This document shows, piece by piece, positions 57,110 through 64,000 of a stretch of DNA of 64,000 nucleotides; position 1 is the stretch's first letter, and each line of letters begins with the position of its first letter. The translations under genes were made by a program, and so were the position numbers. The notes under the pieces were generated by a model. It had not been told where the DNA came from. It did no database searches and saw nothing but the letters and a program-made list of their open reading frames with translations. This stretch comes from Panaeolus papilionaceus (Eukaryota; Basidiomycota; Agaricomycetes; Agaricales). The stretch lies in assembly GCA_015501605.1 (NCBI GenBank), contig JADNRZ010000026.1:496001-560000 (forward strand), in the 5' to 3' direction.

Positions 57110-58060
57110 ATTCTGACCTACTTCTGATCAACTGTCAGTCAACAGTTGGTCAAGTGTCGGTCTGGTAATTTTACATAAATGTGACTTTCAAGGTAGATTG
57201 TCACACTGATGGGGTTGACTGTCAACCGACTTCCAACTGACTTCTGATCGACTATCAGTCTGCTGCCATTTTCCCTGCTAAAATTGGATCAACCATTGAC
57301 TTTTTACATTGGACATTCAACTGACTGTTGGTCAATGTATGATTGACTGACTGACATTGTTGATCAACTGTCAGTCAACTTATGTTTTCAAGGAACCCTG
57401 TTGTGGGTATTTCCTAATTTAGCTCAATCTGTGACATGTATATATGTCACAGTTTTTAAAAATCTGATCTAAGCCAATATAGACTAGATACTATCTGTTA
57501 CATAAGACTATATGACATGTGACAATCATGTTAGGTCACATCTACATGTATACATACAGACACACATTTTACCTGTAATACTATATTGCATGCTGATTCA
57601 GCTAGATCTGTGACATATATGTCACATGTCACAAGTAAAAATGGTTCTAAGCTGAGATAGACTGCTAATTTACTGTGTGACTACTCAATGCCATCTGTCA
57701 CCAAAGACTATGTGACATGTGACAATTATAGTTGGTCACATCTACACACATACAAACAATTCACTTGTAATACTAGTGTCACAGCTGTGTTAAACAGTTT
57801 CATATTTATGTGATATGTGACAATATGTATAGACTGTCACAATCATTGTCACAAACATCATAAAAAAGATCCTGAGGGTTTCACACATGATAAAATAGAA
57901 TAGTGCAATGTGTGACATGAGATTGTCACATCTTCTCACAGTACACAATCTACCCCAAATAGCTGTTTTTCACACAAAAACACTTTTTGCAAAAGTCAAT
58001 TGATTGACAGTCAACCGAATGTTGGACAGTTGATCAACTGTCAATTGAATCACCTGGGCC
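57110..58060. repeat. Palindrome-rich tandem repeat region
   Basis: Two diverged units of about 179 bp start at 57430 and 57609. Each begins TGTGACAT..ATGTCAC and contains ATGTGACATGTGACAAT plus GGTCACATCTAC. They are flanked by many TGAC..GTCA motifs (GATCAACTGTCAGTCAAC and variants). Probably the subterminal part of an old DNA element. Confidence 0.55.
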
Positions 58061-58790
58061 AGTGCAAAGTACTGGGTGATGGTGAAAGAAAGAAAGGATA
58101 AATGACAGATTGTCACATTGTATGATGGTTTGTGCACAGGCCAAGCATGTGACATCATGTGATAAATTAATATTATTTTCTTATATAATGGACTAGATAA
58201 GAAAAGATAATGATAACAATAAGATAACAATAAGATAAGACTCATAAAATACACATAAAATCAAAATAAAATCAAAATAAATTATATAGGGTATACAGAG
58301 ATGTTATAAAGCTAAAATATGATGAAAAAACAATTAATAAGTTTTCTATAAATTTTTTTGGCATAATATTATGCAGGATATCCCTACAGACTCTGTAGGG
58401 ATTTACATGGATTACAGTTCCTACCAAATCAATGGGACTCCCTAGAGACTTTACAGCCATTTCAAGCCAAACATGAAAATTAAATAGGAATAGGGAGTCC
58501 CTAGGGTAGTCAGGGGAGAGTGTAAAGTACTCCCTCTTTGTATCTAAGGCTATCTCAAATCTCAAACTAAGCATGTTTTGAATAGATCCAGCCATCCTCA
58601 CTCTGTTGTGATCAGTTTGCTTCAGTTCAAGAGTTGCTGGCACCTGATAAACCTATCCTCCAATTAATACAGGATGTCTCAACTCACTGGTCATCAACTC
58701 ACCTCATGATATCTCAAGCTTTGCTTCTGAATTTCCTATTTCATATTGTATTACACTGCAGACCCATGAATTGAGGTTTTTCCTCAAGCA

Positions 58791-59296
58791 AAATATATGC
58801 TGTATATCCTCCAATAGAGGAGGTATTACCGCTGTTGATACATAGAGCTATAGCTGGAATAAATTTAAGTAATAACCGTATGCAAGTTAAGGAAAAACCG
58901 TACATTGAAGGGGAGGTTTCGAGTGAGGAAATACCTTGGGCACGCGCTAGAATGCTTGAGGATTTTCCTTAACATATTATCGAATAACAACCTTTTTTTT
59001 GGAGGATTTTCCGACTGGAAGGATTTTCTGCAGCTATGAAAACATACTGTTCAGCTTTGAATTGAGGAAATTTGTGAAACCTTGGGTTAGGTAAATCACT
59101 TCTTCTCTTCGGAAAAAACCTCCCTCTTAGTTAAGGAAAATAGCATCAAAATGAAAATCCACAAGACAGTAAATTTACGTAGCATTCTGGTAGGTTTAAA
59201 TGACAACGGAGGGTATTTACGGTATTGGGGTTAAATACTACCCCATATTAAAAATAGATTTGTCTGGCACATTCGACCCTAGGCGGCTGATGTTTC
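58791..59296. other. Intergenic, normal CpG content resumes
   Basis: No gene recognised. Marks the right border of the CpG-poor block. Confidence 0.5.
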
Positions 59297-61532
59297 CTAT
59301 GCCATCCCCTTCTTTGCCCCACCCCTGCCCCCACCCCTGCCCCTTCCCCTGCCCCCACCCCTGCCCCTTCCCCTGCCCCCACCCCTGCCCCTTCCCCTGC
59401 CCCCACCCCTGCCCCTTCCCACCGGCGCCTTCCCCTTCCCCTTCCTCTTCCCCTTCCCCTCGCCCTCGCCCTCGCCCTCACCCTCGCCCTCACCCTTCTC
59501 TTCGGAGTCGTGTATGGGTTCACCTTGTGCTAGCCTCGAAGAGGGCTTGATCCTTTTGGCCGCCGGAGCCTGTGTATTGCTTGCTGGCCTCTTCCTAAGC
59601 ACCCTCCCTAGGCCTTCGTTTGGGCTGTCTATGCCGGCCAGGGGTTGTATGTTGCTGATAGTCGCAGTTGCGGAAGGCCCTGCGGTCGCGATGTCGAGAG
59701 GATTAGTGTGGACTTGACTGAGATTATTGCCAACTGGTTCCACATTCGGCATGGGAAGGGGGGTCTTGTTGAAGACGAAGGCAGCTTCGACTGGTGGTAG
59801 AGGATGTGTTGAGTGGATGAGAAGTGTAGCAGGTTGGATATCTGCAAGGGGGGTGATGTCGTTTGGCACGGGGAAATGAGGATTAAAGGACATGTAGTCG
59901 TCGATGGTGTTGTCACATTCGTCTTGGTGACCTGCAGCGAACAATTCTGCAGCGTCAAGAGCCTGGGAGTGGTCAATGAAGTCCTCAGCAGCTAGAACCT
60001 GGGAGTCGTCAATGAAGTCCTCCGCGGCTGGAGCCTGGGAGTCGTCAATGAAGTCCTCTGCGGCTGGAGCCTGGGAGTGGACAGCGGCTAGAGGAAAAGG
60101 TTCTGTATCAATGCCATCGCTACTTGATAATTAGTCTCACCAGGTAATGTGGCCTCTGGCACTGCAGGTGCTTCTGCCAAAACTAACCCCTGCTCAGATA
60201 AGAACTTCATCACCTTCGCAGAAAACATCTTTTCCACACGGGCCTTTCTGTTGGTCCCAAGAGGGTCACCTTTCTTCAAAACGTCGGCGCGGCGCTTATA
60301 TTTACCAGAGGAGCACATCATGCTCTTCACCGCCCAACCTCCCTGGTAGCGAGCGAGCTCAGGGCAACGCAAGCGAGCCTGTAAACGATAATATGTGAGT
60401 AATAAAGTAGGAAAGTTAAATAACTGACTTACCACATTCACCACTTTCTCAACGTAGATCGGATCTTGCGCCATCCACTTCCTTTGGTAATTAGTCGCAC
60501 AATAGCTCATGCACCCTCTCACCACACTCTGTAGTCTATATTAGCGAAAGACAAAGAAAATCCAAGCCTCACTTACTCGCATACAATTATAAATTTCTTT
60601 ATCTGTTTCAGAAAAACCCATAGCGTTGAGTAGAGATTTCTTGTAAAGCTGGGGCGGTTTGGGGATAGAGTCCATCGGGGCATCGTAAAACCCCACCTCT
60701 GGTAAAATTTTCCCTGCAGCAACGGCCAATGCATACTTTTCTGTATATCACAATCAGATTGAGTGAACCATGCCGTTAATTGAGACACACCTTTTTGATC
60801 AGCTATGATCTTCCTGAGTCTCTGGACTTCAGCATCAACATCTGCCATAGTTGCATTTGAATTTACATCGCTGACATCCCAAAGGTCATCGTCAAGATGG
60901 GTTGCGGGCTCTGGCGTTTGTTGAGGACCGGTTACACTACCTTGGGTCTCTTGAGACATGAGGCGTGGGTCAATAGGAATATGTGGCGCAGTCGAAGGCG
61001 AGATATGGGTTGCAGGGGGCTGGCCAGGAGAGTGAGCCGCAGTGGAAGCAGGAGCTGCTTCAAGGGTTGGGTTTGGATGCGGGGTATCTGCGACAGGAGG
61101 CTGAACCAAAGGATGAGCAGCGAGGGAAGCAGGAACAGCGGCGAGGGAAGCAGGAGCTGCTGCGAGAGGGCTAGGATGCATGGTGGATGCAAGAGGTTGA
61201 ACCACAGGGTAGGACGTCACGGAAGTAGGAACTGCGATGGGCGTAGGTCGTGTAATAGATGCTAAGACAGGCTGGGTAGTGGGCGGGACAGGTAATGCAG
61301 CGGGACGACGTGCTGCAAGGGCATGGATGGTGAGGGAGTTGGCACCGCCAGTAGGTTGAGCAATGTGACGAGGGCCAGGTTTACTCGGTAGAATGGCGGG
61401 GCCTGCATTAACGGGAGCGATATTATTGTTGATGTGCTGTAAGGCAGGTCGATGACTGAACAGAGCTGGGTTTGGGGCTGTGAGCATGGTATTGGGCGAA
61501 AATTGTGTCTGTGGGATGCATCGGGTGAGCAA
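59297..61532 (-). CDS. Large unknown protein with RGG tail and 12-residue repeats
   Basis: Five exons: 61532-60791, 60740-60577, 60528-60433, 60378-60141 and 60087-59297; 676 residues. The first 200 residues are Pro/Ala-rich and disordered. A compact middle (KILPEVGFYDAPMDSIPKPP..NAMGFSETDKEIYNCMR..SYCATNYQRKWMAQDPIYVEKVV) looks like a folded domain I do not recognise. After it come four tandem copies of a 12-residue unit (SQAPAAEDFIDD), then an NLS-like KRPASNTQAPAAKRIK. A GEGEGE run and a long Arg/Gly-rich tail end the protein, suggesting a nuclear RNA- or chromatin-binding protein. Divergent from the 62038 gene. Confidence 0.7.
59321..59505. repeat. C-rich minisatellite (coding, G-rich on sense strand)
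   Basis: Repeats of CCCCTGCCCC / CCACCCCTGCCCCTTCCC, then CGCCCT hexamers, encoding the RGG and GEGEG tails of the minus-strand gene. Dense G-runs on the coding strand could form G-quadruplexes. Confidence 0.8.
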
Positions 61533-62037
61533 TCGCAGGTATATATGTGAAGAAAAACCTGAGATTGACTGTGTTTGTGTTTAACTTGGAATAATGCGGT
61601 GATCAAAAGAAAATTAATTGGCGAAGATGCCTCCCGGCCTGGACGCGTCTAAGGGGTTGCATTTTACGTGTCTTCGGAGCATGCAAAGCTCCCCCTACTT
61701 AGAAAATTAATCACAGTCGTTATGGGGAAGCCTGCAAACTAAGGTACATACCCAATTGGAACATGCGAAACTCATGTCAACGCCCCGGTGACGACACGTC
61801 TTCAGGATGTGCGGGGTTGGTTTTTCCTCCGTGGTGCTCAACCCTTGCACAAGGCACTGCTAGAAACTGAAAAATTTTCAACGCTAAACCGTACGGAAGA
61901 TGAAGCGGAAAGGGACAGACTGATTTCAATAAAGTCAACCCTGTAGTTTTTAGGTAAAGTGTATTTTGCGACTGAATCAGGCAAGTCATAATCAGCATAA
62001 ATAGTCTGCTAGAGGAGTAGAGAGATACTAACACACC
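61533..62037. promoter_or_regulatory. Divergent intergenic region
   Basis: About 500 bp between the two ATGs, holding both promoters. The plus side has AT-rich sequence at about 61985-62010 but no clear TATA box. Confidence 0.4.
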
Positions 62038-63176
62038 ATGTCTACCGACTCTCAAATCTATGGAATCTCTTCTTCTCAATCTTCTGCCGACAACGTCGAC
62101 GCTGCCTCCGACAGCAGCGATGATGTTCCGTGCACTTGTCCCAACCAGCTCTCGCACTGGGACGAGGCCGGCCACGTCTACACCAACCTCCCCAGCCGCT
62201 GCATGATCAGTGTCCGCCTCGCAAGAGGCGACGAGGACAGCATCGCTACCGCCGCAACTGTGGGTAGCTCAGCCCATAGTTCTGCTGGTCCTGAAGGTAA
62301 ATCAGTAACATGTGTCCTTGGGAATGTGACTAACAACATACATCATTGCCAGGTCAAAGGGAGCCGTCCAGTGGCCCACAAAGGCGATCTGTTCACTTAC
62401 AAGGTGAGCTAACAACACTTAGCAGAATGGTGAAAACGACTTACTCTTTCTCAGCTCTCCACAGAGCAGGTAAACAACCTGAGCCAACCGCTTCAACCTC
62501 GAGAACCTGTCGCAATACGAAAGGGAACCCAGTCTCTTCTTCACGACGTGCAGCTGTTGATCACCCGGTTTCTCCTGTGGCTTCTATCAAGGGGGATAAC
62601 ACAGCCGCTCAAACCGCCCCCATCGTCGCACTTGCCCCCATCATTAGACCCCGCCCCACCCCTGTTGTCGCACCTGCCCCCATCGCTGCACCTGTCCCCG
62701 TTGTTGCACCTGCTCCGCAAGTGGTACCAGTCCCCGCTCCCAATGTTGCCGCTGCTCCTGCTGTCGTCAATGCCATTTTCAACCCAATCCACCACAACGT
62801 TGATCCTCCCGCCTACAACGACCCCATTCCTGACCCTCTTCTTGCAGCCGATAACGAAGTTGCGTGGTTCCAACAAGCTCTGGCAAATGCTAACGCCCTT
62901 ATGGAAGAGGAGCCAGCTGATGCTCCAGTTGCTCAAGTCCCTGTCCCCGAAGAGGACTCCGTTGTCCAGAAGATGGACTACACGGTGACCGATCGCGTCG
63001 AGAAACGCAAGTTCGGTAATACGACCACCATGACACATCTAAAGGAAGTCAAGGTTAGTTTATTTTTTGTGCAATGTTGCGAGACGTGCTTACAATTGTC
63101 CAAGAAATCGAGCCTTTTCATCCGGGCTAGGCCATACCCCAGCACTCGCCTTAATATTACCTGCAATTTCAATTAG
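62038..63176 (+). CDS. Unknown Pro/Ala-rich protein
   Basis: Exons 62038-62296, 62353-62403 and 62455 onward; all junctions keep phase. The N terminus is Ser/Asp-rich with a CTCPNQLSHWDEAGHVY segment. The middle is a long APAPVVAPAP-type repeat. A conserved-looking C-terminal block reads NEVAWFQQALANANALMEEE and MDYTVTDRVEKRKFG. If the frame simply runs on it stops at 63176; an intron from 63054 is also possible. That read-through end overlaps the tail of the convergent minus-strand gene, so the 3' structure is unsettled. Function unknown. Confidence 0.6.
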
Positions 63177-64000
63177 TAATAGTTTTTATACCTGCAAAAG
63201 CGACTTGCCTGGAATAGATAAATAAATAAACTTACGTCCAAGAAAACCCAACTCTTCGTGTCCTCATTGATGAAGACGGTGTGGGATTTGAGCAGCCCTT
63301 CCAAAGTAATTCCAGAGCGTTTGGCAATACAGCTGTGTGACAATTCTCTCCAAGCCATGGCGACGAGGTTGATCAAGGTGCAACTCTGGCTGCCGACGGT
63401 CACAGAGCAGCAACACGGGATCTGGGTTGAGGGTCCAGGATTTGACTACTTTGCCGAGGGCGATGATGTATGGTAACCTGTCTTCGATCTTGTCACTGGC
63501 AAGTCCAATATTCTGCGGATCGATCTCTGGCAATTTGAAACGAGCTGGGGCGAAGCAGGCCCTAATCATCCTTTCCTGTTCCTCCAGTTTCTGCTCTGTG
63601 GGATTGGGACCCAGTTCGATGCACGCTCGTCGGTCCAGCGAAATCAATTCAAACGTAAAATTGTACTCATACAGAGTCCACATAATTTCCCGGACTGTTT
63701 TCTCCTGGACTGGAGTGGTGAGAGGCCGTCCGTTCCATTTTGGTACTGTTGAGTATATGTCGACAAGTCGCACTCCTGCCGAAAACTGGTTGCCACGGGT
63801 TTGTAACTTTTCGTATAATTCTCGACATCGTTTTCTGGTAGGAGAATCCCCTTCGGGAGCTGGTTTACTGAAGTCGAGGAAGAGAAGATGCCGCCAGTCC
63901 TGTGGGCTGAGGGTCCCATTCTGAACAACGAAGAGGGACCAGACACGTTCGATGCGAAGCCAGTTATGGATGTACAAATCCGTATGCTTTGAACTCAGGA
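63090..64000 (-). CDS. Unknown protein, 5' part beyond window
   Basis: Open to the right edge (SSKHTDLYIHNWLRIERVW...). The frame has good protein composition (DWRHLLFLDFSKP, TVREIMWTLYEYNFTFELISLDRR). A splice near 63450 (after ALGK) to SCTLINLVAMAWRELSHSC and GLLKSHTVFINEDTKSWVFLD is supported by continuous frame. The last exon may be NIKASAGVWPSPDEKARFLG ending at 63090, or the gene may end at 63173; the phase of the last intron is not resolved. Not recognised. Convergent with the 62038 gene. Confidence 0.55.

Larger units (their letters stand above)
49829..58790. other. CpG-depleted repeat-relic block
   Basis: Apart from the young LTR element (51987-53752), CG dinucleotides are almost absent: whole lines of 50-60 bases at 50041-51240 have none. 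TG and CA are in excess. No intact host gene was found; relics of transposable elements and an XPG-type gene are annotated separately. The composition fits long-term cytosine methylation at CpG followed by deamination. Confidence 0.75.

Noticed and set aside
58272..58643. 123-codon minus-strand frame (MPATLELKQTDHNR..)
   Set aside because: Lies in AT-rich repeat debris; no domain recognised and no supporting structure.

Overview
The window reads as nuclear DNA of an agaricomycete (mushroom-forming basidiomycete). Genes are packed with short introns of about 50-60 nt with GT..AG ends. The recognisable proteins are fungal: a HAM1-like lipid-binding protein, oxidosqualene cyclase (ERG7), mitochondrial uS10m, casein kinase 1 and MRG15/Eaf3. 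Lineage-expanded families (ICMT-like methyltransferases, GTPases, HNH proteins, PARP-like proteins) are typical of Agaricales. Exon models were built by hand from splice sites and reading phase. Names rest on recognised motifs, with no database search.

Layout. 1-2.35 kb: HAM1-like gene (minus, runs off the left edge). 4.36-6.26 kb: seven-exon single-pass membrane protein with a Gly/Asn-rich stalk. 6.7-8.5 kb: tandem ICMT-like methyltransferases, the first broken and the second intact. 8.65-20.06 kb: a third ICMT-like gene split into a C-terminal half (8.65-8.83) and an N-terminal half (19.48-20.06). The intervening 10.7 kb is bounded by two diverged direct repeats of about 1.8-1.9 kb and carries one intact GTPase gene plus decayed sequence. 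21.1-24.8 kb: two tandem seven-exon Rossmann-fold reductase/epimerase genes. 24.9-27.7 kb: a PARP-like gene and uS10m, head to head. 28.4-29.2 kb: a further broken ICMT copy. 29.3-32.7 kb: two tandem HNH_2-type genes with matching exon lengths. 32.9-35.7 kb: a complete 12-exon oxidosqualene cyclase. 37.0-38.2 kb: a glycine-rich membrane-anchored protein.

38.8-45.2 kb is a transposon-rich patch. It holds a small inverted-repeat element and a segmental duplication carrying a membrane-protein gene (second copy broken). Between the two copies lie nested elements: a 1,245-bp Mutator-like element (224-bp inverted repeats, 11-bp target duplication) inside an older inverted-repeat sequence, next to a 787-bp CACTA-like element. 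45.96-49.83 kb: casein kinase 1 and MRG15/Eaf3.

49.83-58.8 kb is a block almost free of CpG, with relics of an XPG-type nuclease and a DDE transposase whose stop codons fit CGA-to-TGA decay. A young, CpG-rich LTR element sits inside it, carrying only a KH-domain Gag-like ORF between LTRs that look identical; an old decayed solo LTR of the same family lies nearby. 59.3-64 kb: three intron-containing genes of unknown function (minus, plus, minus), the first two divergent. The best candidates for something undescribed are the 10.7-kb insertion in the ICMT gene, the KH-only LTR element and the terminal three-gene unit.
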